This document shows, piece by piece, positions 9,037-17,678 of a DNA stretch of 48,759 nucleotides. The DNA is taken from the NCBI GenBank assembly GCA_022760335.1, contig JALEGE010000131.1, positions 1-48,759 of the forward strand, read 5' to 3'. This stretch comes from Hyphomonadaceae bacterium (GTDB lineage: Bacteria; Pseudomonadota; Alphaproteobacteria; Caulobacterales; Hyphomonadaceae). The position numbers and the translations under genes are program-made. The notes below the pieces were generated by a model. It was not told where the DNA came from and searched no databases. It worked only from the letters and a program-made list of their open reading frames with translations. Within the stretch, counting starts at the first letter, position 1. The number at the start of each line of letters is the position of its first letter.

Positions 9037-9692
9037 GCCAGTGCCAGGGCGAGGACGCAGCCCTCAAGCTCAATCCATTGGCCCAGAAACAGGCCTTCCG
9101 TGTCATGCGAGATTTTGTGCAAACCGGGTTGGCGCAGCATGGTTGGCGTGATGCGGACCTGTTTTGCATTCGCGCCAAATCCCCGTCCAATAGCCTTCAA
9201 AACGGCTTCTTTCAGCGTCCAGAGGCGGAAAAATCCCGTGGGAGACTTCAGTTCGGGCATCAGGGCAGCGGCTTCATCCGGCGCGCTGATCATGAGCATC
9301 ATAGGCCGCCAAGCCAGCTGGCGGACCGCTTCGAGGTCAATCCCGAGCGGGCTGGCCTGTTGCCCCAGTGCGGCAGCAGACCAGTCTTCGGAGCGGGAAA
9401 AGGAAACCGCATGCTGGGGCAGTGCCTGCAGATGCGGTTTGCCATGATCATCGAGTTCGATGGAAATCTGCGTTGGAAGTGACGCCAGGTGTTTGGACAG
9501 CCAGGCGCGCCGGGCATGCAAGGCTGCGGCAAGCCGGGCGCGGCGCCCCGGATCTGCGAGCCGATCAAGCCGCATCTGGTCCTGCGCTGGAAGAACCGCA
9601 TCTGTTTGCGGCGGCATACCCTCCAGCAGATCTGCAGCCATGAGCTGACCCGCCATGCGCGGATCCAGGTGGGAGAGAAGCGAGATGGCCAT
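8988..9692 (-). CDS. Sfp-type 4'-phosphopantetheinyl transferase (PfaE-like)
   Basis: A 234-residue enzyme that transfers phosphopantetheine from CoA to the serine of carrier proteins. The two family signatures are visible: GIDLEAVR (Mg-binding acidic pair) and FRLWTLKEAVLKAIGRG (WxxKEAxxK). The length suits the Sfp/Gsp class rather than the short AcpS class. The ATG at 9692 has an AAGG ribosome site about seven bases upstream. It converges on the large Pfa subunit, and its last 49 bases overlap that gene's end. Its natural client is therefore probably the tandem ACPs of the same locus, the role called PfaE in marine clusters. It lies downstream of rpsA on the same strand but behind a strong terminator, so it likely has its own promoter in the short gap 9693-9747. 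Confidence 0.88.
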   Translation of the reverse strand: MAISLLSHLDPRMAGQLMAADLLEGMPPQTDAVLPAQDQMRLDRLADPGRRARLAAALHARRAWLSKHLASLPTQISIELDDHGKPHLQALPQHAVSFSRSEDWSAAALGQQASPLGIDLEAVRQLAWRPMMLMISAPDEAAALMPELKSPTGFFRLWTLKEAVLKAIGRGFGANAKQVRITPTMLRQPGLHKISHDTEGLFLGQWIELEGCVLALALAQRPQSLSRTHIGSTS

Positions 9693-9747
9693 GCTGCCTT
9701 CTTTGCCCAGCTATAGATGAAGCACAAACCGGCAATTGGCTGTGCCC

Positions 9748-9782
9748 AAAAAGAAAACCGCCCGGCAATATACCGGGCGGTT
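9748..9782 (-). terminator. Rho-independent terminator downstream of rpsA
   Basis: A perfect 10-bp stem (9756-9765 pairs with 9773-9782) with a 7-nt loop. Read on the minus strand it is followed by TTCTTTTT. It lies about 40 bases after the rpsA stop codon and separates rpsA from the phosphopantetheinyl transferase gene. Confidence 0.85.
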
Positions 9783-9824
9783 CCAAAATCAGTTGAGGCC
9801 GAAGCCTGAAAGATGTGGCAGGGC

Positions 9825-11744
9825 CTAACCCTTGACCAGTTCCCTGGCCTGGTTGACCCAGTCCCCTTTCTCGAACTTGCCGGCAATGCTCAGCTCGTCT
9901 TCAAGCTTGGCGACATCCTCATCAGACAGATCGGCGATCTGCTGCAGTGAGGTGATGCCTGCGCCGTGCAGTTTTTTCTCAAGCGCCGGGCCAACACCGG
10001 TCAGGGTTTTCAGATCATCCTCGCCATCATCGGCGGCCTCAGGTGCTTCACCCTCGGCAGCGGTGCCGGAGCCAGCCAGGGCCGCACCCAGGATGTCACC
10101 CAGCGAGGCGCCGCTGTCGGCCGAGCCGTATTGCGCGACGGCTTCCTGCTCCTCGGCGATTTCCAGCGCCTTGATGGAGAGGGTCACGCGGCGCGAGCCC
10201 TTGTCGACATTTTGCACGCGCGCATCGACCTTGTCGCCGACCGCGAAGCGTTCCGGGCGTTGCTCGGAGCGGTCACGCGACAGGTCGGAGCGGCGGATGA
10301 AGCTCTTCATCGCCGGTTCGCCAAACTCCACCTCGATGCCGCCAGAGGCCACTTCGGTGACCACACAGGTGACCACTTCGCCGCGACGGATGCCGCCACC
10401 ATCGGAGATTGGATCGCCGCCAACCTGCTTGATACCGAGCGAGATGCGTTCCTTGTCGACATCCACATCGAGAACCTTGGCGCGAACCGTGTCGCCCTTC
10501 TGGAAGCTCTGGATGGCTTCGTCGCCGGACTGGTCCCAGGCAATGTCGTTGATGTGCACCATGCCGTCGAGTTCCGGGCCAAGGCCCACGAACAGGCCGA
10601 ACTCGGTGATGCCGCGCACTTCGCCTTCGATTTCCGACCCGATTGGGTGCTCGGCGATGAAGGCGTTCCAGGGATTGTCCTGGGTTTGCTTGAGGCCGAG
10701 CGAGATGCGGCGCTTGTCGGAGTCAACATCCAGCACTTCGACATCCACTTCCTGCGAGGTGGAGACGATCTTGCCGGGGTGCAGGTTCTTCTTGGTCCAG
10801 CTCATTTCCGAGACGTGGATCAGGCCTTCGACACCGTCTTCCAGCTCAACAAAGGCACCATAATCGGTGATATTGGTGATCTGGCCGGTGAGACGCGTGC
10901 CGATCGGGTACTTCGCTTCGATACCATCCCACGGATCGGCTTCGAGCTGTTTCATGCCGAGCGAGATGCGCTGGGTGTCGGAGTTGATGCGGATGATCTG
11001 CACCTTAACCGTGTCGCCAACATTGACCACCTGGCTTGGGTGGTTGATGCGCTTCCAGCTCATATCGGTGACGTGCAGCAGGCCGTCGATACCGCCCAGA
11101 TCCACGAATGCGCCGTAATCGGTGATGTTCTTCACGACGCCGTCGCGGACATCGCCCTCATTCATCTCGCCGACAATCTCGGCGCGCTGTTCAGCACGGC
11201 TCTCTTCCAGGATGGCGCGGCGCGAGACCACGACATTGCCGCGCGGACGGTCCATTTTCAGGATGGCGAAAGGCTGGGTCTCGCCCATCAGCGGACCAAT
11301 GTCGCGCACCGGGCGGATATCGACCTGGGAACCTGGCAGGAAGGCGTTTACGCCGCCGAGATCCACGGTGAAGCCACCTTTCACGCGGCCGACAATTGCG
11401 CCTTTGACAGGCTCTTCGGCATTGAACGCGTCTTCCAGGCGGATCCAGCTTTCCTCGCGGCGCGCTTTTTCGCGCGAGAGCACAGCATCGCCGAGCGCGT
11501 TCTCAATGCGCTCCAGGAACACTTCCACGATGATACCCGGCTGGGGATCCTTGGTGTCCTGGTAAAATTCCTTCAGCGGCACGCGGCCTTCGGTTTTCAG
11601 GCCCACATCGACGATCACGGCATCATTTTCGATGGCAATCACGGTGGCCGGGACCACCTTGCCTTCGGTCATGGCATTGGCCGCGGCGCTGTCTTCGAAC
11701 ATCGCGGCGAAATCGTCGGTGGAGGGGTTCATTGTGTCGGTCAT
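9825..11744 (-). CDS. rpsA: 30S ribosomal protein S1 with C-terminal helix-hairpin-helix extension
   Basis: Ribosomal protein S1 binds mRNA on the 30S subunit and helps initiation. The protein holds six S1/OB repeats, seen as repeats of [35 protein letters not shown] and related strings, covering about residues 25-555. After an Ala/Glu-rich linker there is an extra ~70-residue tail with [17 protein letters not shown], a helix-hairpin-helix-like motif. The E. coli protein is 557 residues and has no such tail; this one is 639 from ATG 11744. A TTG nine codons upstream is in frame but is a poorer start, since the family begins close to the NPSTDDFA stretch. It follows cmk, the order common in proteobacteria, and ends in a strong terminator. 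Confidence 0.97.
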   Translation of the reverse strand: MTDTMNPSTDDFAAMFEDSAAANAMTEGKVVPATVIAIENDAVIVDVGLKTEGRVPLKEFYQDTKDPQPGIIVEVFLERIENALGDAVLSREKARREESWIRLEDAFNAEEPVKGAIVGRVKGGFTVDLGGVNAFLPGSQVDIRPVRDIGPLMGETQPFAILKMDRPRGNVVVSRRAILEESRAEQRAEIVGEMNEGDVRDGVVKNITDYGAFVDLGGIDGLLHVTDMSWKRINHPSQVVNVGDTVKVQIIRINSDTQRISLGMKQLEADPWDGIEAKYPIGTRLTGQITNITDYGAFVELEDGVEGLIHVSEMSWTKKNLHPGKIVSTSQEVDVEVLDVDSDKRRISLGLKQTQDNPWNAFIAEHPIGSEIEGEVRGITEFGLFVGLGPELDGMVHINDIAWDQSGDEAIQSFQKGDTVRAKVLDVDVDKERISLGIKQVGGDPISDGGGIRRGEVVTCVVTEVASGGIEVEFGEPAMKSFIRRSDLSRDRSEQRPERFAVGDKVDARVQNVDKGSRRVTLSIKALEIAEEQEAVAQYGSADSGASLGDILGAALAGSGTAAEGEAPEAADDGEDDLKTLTGVGPALEKKLHGAGITSLQQIADLSDEDVAKLEDELSIAGKFEKGDWVNQARELVKG

Positions 11745-11898
11745 ATAGGGGTTTCGATTGGGTTGCGCCAAACGCTGTGGAGCGAGACTTTGCTAACGAG
11801 CAAGGTCCCCTCATGCGCCCAGCATGGGGTTGGTGTTGAACATGTCTCGCGTGGTGCCGCCCTTTGGTTTTAGCGCCGAGCCTTCTGGTCCGGGTTCG

Positions 11899-12543
11899 CT
11901 AGGAGCGACTTGAATTCCGTTGGGCCACTGCGCGATCAATAATCTCACAGGCCCGTTCCACGGCCGCTTCTATAGTCATCTCGGTCGTATCAATCAAGTG
12001 GGCGTCGGCGGCTTTCACCATGGGCGCATCCGTGCGCCCGGCATCGCGCGCGTCGCGCGCGCGCATTTTTGCCAGCACCGTTTCGTAGCTGTCATGCCCG
12101 CCCGCCATTTCAAGCTCCTTGTGACGGCGTCGGGCGCGCTCTTCGACATCGGCGTCGACCCAGAGTTTCACATCCGCATCCGGGCAGATCACGGTGCCGA
12201 TATCGCGCCCATCCAGTACGGCGCCGCCGGCATGGCCGACAAAGCGGCGCTGGAAAGCGATCAGGGCCGCGCGCACCTTGGGATGAGCGGCCACGATAGA
12301 GGCATTGGCGCCGGCTTCGTCGCTGCGCAATTCGGCTTCGTCAAATTCGGCCAGGCTCATCTGCTCAGCCAGCCCTGCCAGGGCGTCTTCATCTTCCAGG
12401 GGAACATGGTTGCGCACGCCAAGACATCCCACCGCGCGGTAGAGCAGCCCGGTGTCGAGATGCGCCAGGCCATAGCGGGCCGAAATGCGCCGTGCCAGCG
12501 TCCCCTTTCCGGAGGCGGCGGTTCCATCAATCGCAACAATCAT
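11899..12543 (-). CDS. cmk: Cytidylate kinase
   Basis: Phosphorylates CMP and dCMP with ATP in pyrimidine nucleotide metabolism. The protein begins MIVAIDGTAASGKGT, giving the P-loop at residues 7-15 and the family's usual first residues, so ATG 12543 is preferred (214 aa). An upstream ATG at 12603 would add 20 residues (MFRRLFNRLT...) and sits two bases after the TGA of the RyR gene, so a coupled longer form is possible. The middle carries the CMP-binding stretch GRDIGTVICPDADVK. It precedes rpsA by 154 bases, as in many proteobacteria, but the usual upstream partner aroA is 17 kb away and on the other strand. The gene directly upstream is instead the last member of an accessory operon. Confidence 0.95.
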   Translation of the reverse strand: MIVAIDGTAASGKGTLARRISARYGLAHLDTGLLYRAVGCLGVRNHVPLEDEDALAGLAEQMSLAEFDEAELRSDEAGANASIVAAHPKVRAALIAFQRRFVGHAGGAVLDGRDIGTVICPDADVKLWVDADVEERARRRHKELEMAGGHDSYETVLAKMRARDARDAGRTDAPMVKAADAHLIDTTEMTIEAAVERACEIIDRAVAQRNSSRS

Positions 12544-12604
12544 GGGCGCTCGGGTGGCCTGTGCCCCGCCACTTGTCAACCGGTTGAAGAGGCGGCGAAA
12601 CATA

Positions 12605-12961
12605 TCAGGCAAGCGCCAGGACAACCGCCTTGAGCAGGGCATCCTTGCGTTTTTCCATATCCGGCAGATCCGCAAACGGCACCATCATCGGATGGGTTTT
12701 CTTGTCTGCATCCTTATTCGGGCCGTAGACCCAGCCATCGCGCTTTTTCTGGTCCATCCACTGGTCGTGCTGATGGCCATCATTGGCGCCCGGATTGTTG
12801 AGCACGAAATCCACGCTTTCTAGCGTGCTTTCCTTCATCCAGCGCGGGGCCTGGCGCCAATGCGGCATGGCGGGCTGGCCATGGGCGGCGGCCCAGGCGC
12901 GGATCGCCTCATGCACGGTGCGGGCAATCGCAAGCCGCCTGGCGGCGTCGGGTTGGCTCAT
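12605..12961 (-). CDS. Small stand-alone RyR-domain protein
   Basis: A 118-residue protein that is almost entirely a ryanodine-receptor (RyR) repeat domain. Visible marks are WMKEST, SVDFVLNNP, QHDQWM, DGWVYGPNKD and KTHPMMVPFADLP. In animals this fold is part of calcium-release channels. In bacteria it occurs alone or fused to TrkA-N and other signalling domains, and its ligand is not established. ATG 12961 overlaps the TGA of the protease gene (ATGA), so translation is likely coupled. It is the last of the four-gene operon that begins at 19668, whose first gene also ends in a RyR-like region. There is no signal peptide or membrane segment, so it is probably cytosolic. A role as adaptor or ligand sensor for the operon is inference. 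Confidence 0.85.
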   Translation of the reverse strand: MSQPDAARRLAIARTVHEAIRAWAAAHGQPAMPHWRQAPRWMKESTLESVDFVLNNPGANDGHQHDQWMDQKKRDGWVYGPNKDADKKTHPMMVPFADLPDMEKRKDALLKAVVLALA

Positions 12962-15879
12962 TGTACGGTCCTCCAATCGGCCAGCACCTGCAGCATGGAT
13001 GCATCCAGCAGGACGCCGGAATTATTGTCTTCAGAATAGGCCGCTCCGCCTGAGCCCAGGCCATAGGCATGCACCGCGACAACCCGGGCGCGGCCATCCT
13101 TGTCGAGTATATAGACCGGCGCGCCGCTCTGGCCGGCATAGGTGTCGGCGGGATAGAAAACCTGACGCGCATTGACCGCGTCGATCGGCGTTGCGTGGTG
13201 CCACATCTCGGCCGCGCGCATCGGTGCGCGCAGGCCTGGCGCCGACAGCTTGTCACCTGGATAACCCGTGACATGGGCCCAGCGATGGGTCAGTGCGGCC
13301 GGCTCCAGCGCGCCGACCCGGAACCAGCCGAGCACATCGCCAATATCCTGGCCGAGATGGATTGCGCCGATATCAAACAGCGGATCGAACCGTTCCGACC
13401 AGGCCGGGTGTACTGAGAAACGCTGGCCGAGAATCTCGCCAAATCTTTCGGAAAATGGTTCATTGATGCCCGAGCGGGCCGGGCGGATCTCAACCGCTTC
13501 AACCTTCGGCGCGCCGGGATAGCCGAGCAGGCAATGGCCCGCCGTGATCAGGGTGCGCCGCCCGATCAGGAAGCCGGTGCCATAATTGGTAAAGCCTCCG
13601 GCCTGGCGGATCACCAGGGAGCAGATCATCCGGAACGGGTCTGCCGTGGTGTGCTGCACCTGCATGCGGTTATCGTCACCAATGACGGTCTCAAACCCGC
13701 GCGCACTGGCGCGGAAAGTGTCCATGTCGCCCTCGAACAGGCCTGTGCGCAGATAGAGATCCTGCACCCCGGCCTCGTCTTCCTTATAGGCGATATAATG
13801 GCCCGGCAGGCCCTGACGCGCTTCCGCGATGCTGGATGCGGCGGGCGGCGCGCCACCGATTGGTTTGGCGAAAACCTGTTTGGCAAGATCGGTCATGGCG
13901 CCAGCGCCGCCGGCGGCGATCGCGGCCTTTCGTGCGGCACTGGCCATCTGGAAGAATTCCGGGTCCGGACCCTGGGCCGCTGCGATGGCGGCGCGGATCG
14001 ATGGCAGCCAGATCCCCTCATTGGCTTCATAGGTCGCGGTTTTCGGCGACAGACGCGGGCATTCCGGCAGGCCTTTGTGATGCACACCGACCAGTTTCCA
14101 GCTGCCCGCCTCGAAGACCGGGCTGCCCGACGAGCCCGGCAGGCTGGGCGTGCGGTAATGCAGGTGGATCGGCCGGCCATCCAGCTCCAGCGGTGGGCGA
14201 ACGGCCTTGCCCGGCTCGCAGGCATCATGGTCCAGCAGCATTTCATCGCCGAAGGAATAGCTCAGCTTGCCGCCGCCCGGAAAACCGAGGATCACCACAT
14301 GCATATCGGTGCCGTCGCGGTCGACATCGCGGCGCTTGGGCAGGTATTCCGATACATCCCGGGCGCTCAGCGCAGCCGCCTGGCTCGGCAGATCCGTCGC
14401 CGGAAGGAGCACGGCGACATCGTGATTGGCCTCATTGCTTTCCCAGATCACGCCGGCGAATTCCACGGTATAGCTGGCCTCGGTATCATCCAGCGGATCG
14501 AGATCGACAAACACCGCGCGGCAACGCTGGAAGGAGGAGGAGAGCGAGGCATCCCCGCCGGATGTGACATGGTGATTGGAGACGATATAGGTCTCTCCGG
14601 CCCAGTCGGGATGAAGCACATCGCCCTCGACAACAAAGCCGGTGCCAATGCGTTGCCAGCCGCCATGGGTCACCGTTTCGATCGCGCACAGCGCGCGTGA
14701 ACGGCGCATGGCCCCGGCTAGTCGCTCAATATCCACCATGGTGCCGGCTGTCTGGCGCGAACCACGCTTGCCGAAATAGGCCTCAAAGCCGGCGGGGCCC
14801 TTTGTCTCGCTGGCCTGGGCATTGGAGAGATCGGATTCGATCAGGCGAGCCTCTTTCACGCTCAGCATGACACTTTCGGTCTGGATCGAATTTGCCGGGG
14901 TCTCCTCCTCAAGTGCGGCGGTGGCATCAAGATTGATCAGCGCGGCCTTGAGCAGGCGGACAATCGCCCCGCCATCGGTGCGGTCCTCGCCGGAAAAGCC
15001 CCAGACCTCTTGCAGCTGGCGCAGGGAGGAGGCGAGGTTGAAGGCGCTGATATCAGGATGGGCGGCATATTTGCCATAGCATTCGGCGGCATCATCCATC
15101 ATCCGCATAACCAGAAAGGCCTCCCCGCAAGTGGCCAGGGTCCAGATATCCTCAGAGGCTGTGCCTTCCAGCAGCGCGTTCTTGAGATCTTCGCGGTGAA
15201 TATCGAGGATCTCGTTGGCCAGTGCGCGGGCGTCCTCATCGCGCGCCCATTCGGCACCGGTAAGACCCGTCTCGCGGTCGCGGGCGGCGCGTGAGACCAG
15301 CGCGGCGGCGTTGATGGCGTGATAGGTCGTCGACGCGCCATGTTCGCGATTCCAGACCTCCAGATAGGCTTCGGCCGCCTCGCGCAGATCCACCGGGTCG
15401 GGTGTGCGGTCCTCGGCCAGGGCCGCGTTCAGATAGGCCTGTTTGTGGGCGCGGCCGATATTGCCCATTGCCGCCTTCCAGACTTTCAGTTTGCCTGGAT
15501 CCTGATCGGGGTCTTCTGGGTCGGCATAGGTCGCATCGGCGAGCTGATGAGCCTCGCGAATGGCTTCGCGCAGGCGTTTCAGTTCGATCAGCGCCTGTAC
15601 GGCCTTCTGCTTCAGTGCCGGCGTTGATAGCCCCGAGCGGCTGGCGAGCAGGCAGAGGAAAAGCAGCAGGGCGAAAGCGCGCCGGTCCTGCAGGTTCTGG
15701 GCAATCTTCAGGATCTCCTTGGCGCCTTCCGCGCCAAGATCGTCAGCCTCATCGACCAACCGGGTCATGGTTTCGAAGACGCGGATACGTTCGGACTCGC
15801 GCCCGATGGACAGGACGGCATCGCGCGCGGCCTCGAACTCGGCGCGGTCGGTCTCGCTTGGTATGGTGGGCTGGCTCAT
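12958..15879 (-). CDS. Helical-repeat protein with two trypsin-like serine protease domains
   Basis: A 973-residue protein without signal peptide. Residues ~1-330 are helical and TPR-like (REAAEAYLEVWNREHG and similar), resembling the helical N-terminal regions of bacterial signalling or conflict proteins; that likeness was judged by eye. The first trypsin-like domain (~395-640) has GTGF, His437 (SNHHVTSGG), Asp487 (NHDVAVLLP) and Ser584 (PGSSGSPVF). The second (~745-970) has GTGFLIG, His782 (TAGHCL), Asp836 (FDIGAIHL) and Ser918 (GQSGAPVY). Both triads look complete, so both could be active. It overlaps both neighbours by ATGA junctions, a tight operon with the lysozyme-like and RyR genes. 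Lack of an export signal suggests an intracellular target. The target and trigger are unknown. Confidence 0.85.
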   Translation of the reverse strand: MSQPTIPSETDRAEFEAARDAVLSIGRESERIRVFETMTRLVDEADDLGAEGAKEILKIAQNLQDRRAFALLLFLCLLASRSGLSTPALKQKAVQALIELKRLREAIREAHQLADATYADPEDPDQDPGKLKVWKAAMGNIGRAHKQAYLNAALAEDRTPDPVDLREAAEAYLEVWNREHGASTTYHAINAAALVSRAARDRETGLTGAEWARDEDARALANEILDIHREDLKNALLEGTASEDIWTLATCGEAFLVMRMMDDAAECYGKYAAHPDISAFNLASSLRQLQEVWGFSGEDRTDGGAIVRLLKAALINLDATAALEEETPANSIQTESVMLSVKEARLIESDLSNAQASETKGPAGFEAYFGKRGSRQTAGTMVDIERLAGAMRRSRALCAIETVTHGGWQRIGTGFVVEGDVLHPDWAGETYIVSNHHVTSGGDASLSSSFQRCRAVFVDLDPLDDTEASYTVEFAGVIWESNEANHDVAVLLPATDLPSQAAALSARDVSEYLPKRRDVDRDGTDMHVVILGFPGGGKLSYSFGDEMLLDHDACEPGKAVRPPLELDGRPIHLHYRTPSLPGSSGSPVFEAGSWKLVGVHHKGLPECPRLSPKTATYEANEGIWLPSIRAAIAAAQGPDPEFFQMASAARKAAIAAGGAGAMTDLAKQVFAKPIGGAPPAASSIAEARQGLPGHYIAYKEDEAGVQDLYLRTGLFEGDMDTFRASARGFETVIGDDNRMQVQHTTADPFRMICSLVIRQAGGFTNYGTGFLIGRRTLITAGHCLLGYPGAPKVEAVEIRPARSGINEPFSERFGEILGQRFSVHPAWSERFDPLFDIGAIHLGQDIGDVLGWFRVGALEPAALTHRWAHVTGYPGDKLSAPGLRAPMRAAEMWHHATPIDAVNARQVFYPADTYAGQSGAPVYILDKDGRARVVAVHAYGLGSGGAAYSEDNNSGVLLDASMLQVLADWRTVQ

Positions 15880-17678
15880 ATCGTGCTCTCCCCCTTGTCA
15901 TCCTCAAAGACCGGCGCGGCCAGTTGGCCGGGCATCAGCAGCGCGAGATCGGCCCCGATGCTCTCCTGGCCGGTGGTCCATTGGAAGGCGATCTGACGCA
16001 TGCGGTCGACCCGGTTGCGCCAGCCATGGCGAAAACTCTCCAGGCCTGGATTGCGCTCCATGATCCGCTCGAAGAAGGCCCAGCGGGCATCGAGCGCGCG
16101 GCGCACCAGAAGACCGGGGTCGGTCCGCGCGATGGCTGCTTGCGTCTGCGAGCCGTAAACCCCGTCAACCGCCGAGGAGGGCAGGCCGGCGCCGCGTTGG
16201 ATAAAGGTCATGCCCGGCTTGTGGCCATGGTTCACACAGGCATCGAACAGCACCAGCGCGGAGGCATCATCGGGCATCTTGTGGCAATGGCCGGCGCGCC
16301 AATAGCCCTCATAATAGATCTGCTGGACCTCGACTTCTTCAATGTCACGCACGCTGCGCGTCGGTTGGTGCTTGCGGATGCGCCAGGCATCATAGGTGGC
16401 CTGGGTCACGCCCATATTGGTCGCCCCGCCCGGATCATCAGGATGGTCGACAAAGCCGCCCTCATTGATCCGCATAATGGTGTGGCAGCGATGAAAGCGC
16501 GCCCATTCATCGCGCAGATTGGTCACGCTGGGCGCAGACTTGATCTGGTCATAGGTTTGCTTCAAGGCCTGGGCGACAGTGCCGAGCCGGCCAACCAGGC
16601 CAAAGCTTTCTGCACCCGAAAGCAGCGGGCCGAGCTTGCGCCGCGCGGCCTTGAAGATGCGCTCGCTATCGGCCGGAACGAGGTCGGGCGAGAGATAGAC
16701 CGCGCGGCGAAAGGCTTCCAGCGCGCCATGGGTTTCCCCCGTCATCACCTGGTGTTCCAGCGTGCGCCAGGCCGAGTTCACTTCCGGCACGCTGCCCCAA
16801 TCCGGCCGGGTATCCTCACAGCGCAGCTCGAACACCACATAGGGCGCGTCATCATATTCGCCGCCGCGATGGGTGCGGATCTCGCCGGTCTGTAGATCGA
16901 CGCTGAGGCCGGCGGGCACATCATCTTTGGCGATGAGCGCATATTTCCCGGCGCGCGGCAGGCCGGTCTCGTCAAACAGGCTGCGCAGATTGAGATCCAG
17001 CATGGCCAGGCGCTCCACGCCCTTTCGGTCTGACAGGCGCTGGAAGGCCGAATGCACGGTGGAGGCAACGTCCAGCGCCGTGGTGAGCTGGCCGATGGCC
17101 GGGGCGGTTGAGGAGACAAACTGCGCCACGGGCGATTTCACCACCGCTTCGAGCACACCAAATGTGTCGGCGAGATAATCCTTCTGCAGGATGCCGCCAA
17201 AGCCGATCTGCATCGGACCTTCGCCGCGGAAGACAAGACGCGGGGTCAGCTGCTTGTCGATCAGCAGCACGCGGTCCAGGCGGCGAAAGCTTTCCGCCAT
17301 GATCGGCGGTGGCGGTGCGGGAAGGCCTTCATCGCCATCATCGCCATAGGAGGGCGGCTCGGCCTCATACTCCTCGCCATAGGTCGGCGCGCCCACCTGT
17401 GAGCCCATCTGGGTCGAGGCCCCGGCCATCAGCGCGTCTTCAACCGCCGGGGAAAACACGCCTGCCAGTTTGGTCTGGGCATCGAAATTGGTCTGGCCGA
17501 GTACGCCGAACAGATACGGCCCGAACTTGGCGAGATTGATCCGCCCCTTGCGCAGGCTGATCCGGCGGATGGAGATCGAGATATAGGAGGTATCAGGGCT
17601 GAACCGGCGCACCGTTTCCTCGTTGAAGCGGACCAGTGCATGGCCATTGCCGGCATTGAGGGTCTCAGACTTCAGCAT
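15876..17678 (-). CDS. GH108 lysozyme-like protein with a large N-terminal region, no signal peptide
   Basis: A 600-residue protein. Residues ~395-490 match glycoside hydrolase family 108, a lysozyme-like family that includes phage and secreted muramidases: Glu406 lies in INEGGFVDHPDDPGGATNMG, with the usual DPGG and TN marks. It is followed by the companion peptidoglycan-binding region (~490-560; SSAVDGVYGSQT, RALDARWAFFERI). Residues 1-390 are not recognised; they include an acidic, Gly/Pro-rich stretch (95-125) and a mostly helical part. There is no N-terminal signal peptide, so access to the wall would need lysis, a holin-like partner or another route. The start ATG 17678 overlaps the end of the TrkA-N/RyR gene by 14 bp, and the stop overlaps the protease start (ATGA). 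A role as lytic effector of the operon is inference. Confidence 0.82.
   Translation of the reverse strand: MLKSETLNAGNGHALVRFNEETVRRFSPDTSYISISIRRISLRKGRINLAKFGPYLFGVLGQTNFDAQTKLAGVFSPAVEDALMAGASTQMGSQVGAPTYGEEYEAEPPSYGDDGDEGLPAPPPPIMAESFRRLDRVLLIDKQLTPRLVFRGEGPMQIGFGGILQKDYLADTFGVLEAVVKSPVAQFVSSTAPAIGQLTTALDVASTVHSAFQRLSDRKGVERLAMLDLNLRSLFDETGLPRAGKYALIAKDDVPAGLSVDLQTGEIRTHRGGEYDDAPYVVFELRCEDTRPDWGSVPEVNSAWRTLEHQVMTGETHGALEAFRRAVYLSPDLVPADSERIFKAARRKLGPLLSGAESFGLVGRLGTVAQALKQTYDQIKSAPSVTNLRDEWARFHRCHTIMRINEGGFVDHPDDPGGATNMGVTQATYDAWRIRKHQPTRSVRDIEEVEVQQIYYEGYWRAGHCHKMPDDASALVLFDACVNHGHKPGMTFIQRGAGLPSSAVDGVYGSQTQAAIARTDPGLLVRRALDARWAFFERIMERNPGLESFRHGWRNRVDRMRQIAFQWTTGQESIGADLALLMPGQLAAPVFEDDKGESTI

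Noticed and set aside
9966..11873. A 635-codon plus-strand open frame
   Set aside because: Mirror of rpsA; the S1 repeats on the other strand are decisive.
15402..16895. A 497-codon plus-strand open frame over the protease and GH108 genes
   Set aside because: No domain motifs, while both minus-strand proteins have clear catalytic signatures.
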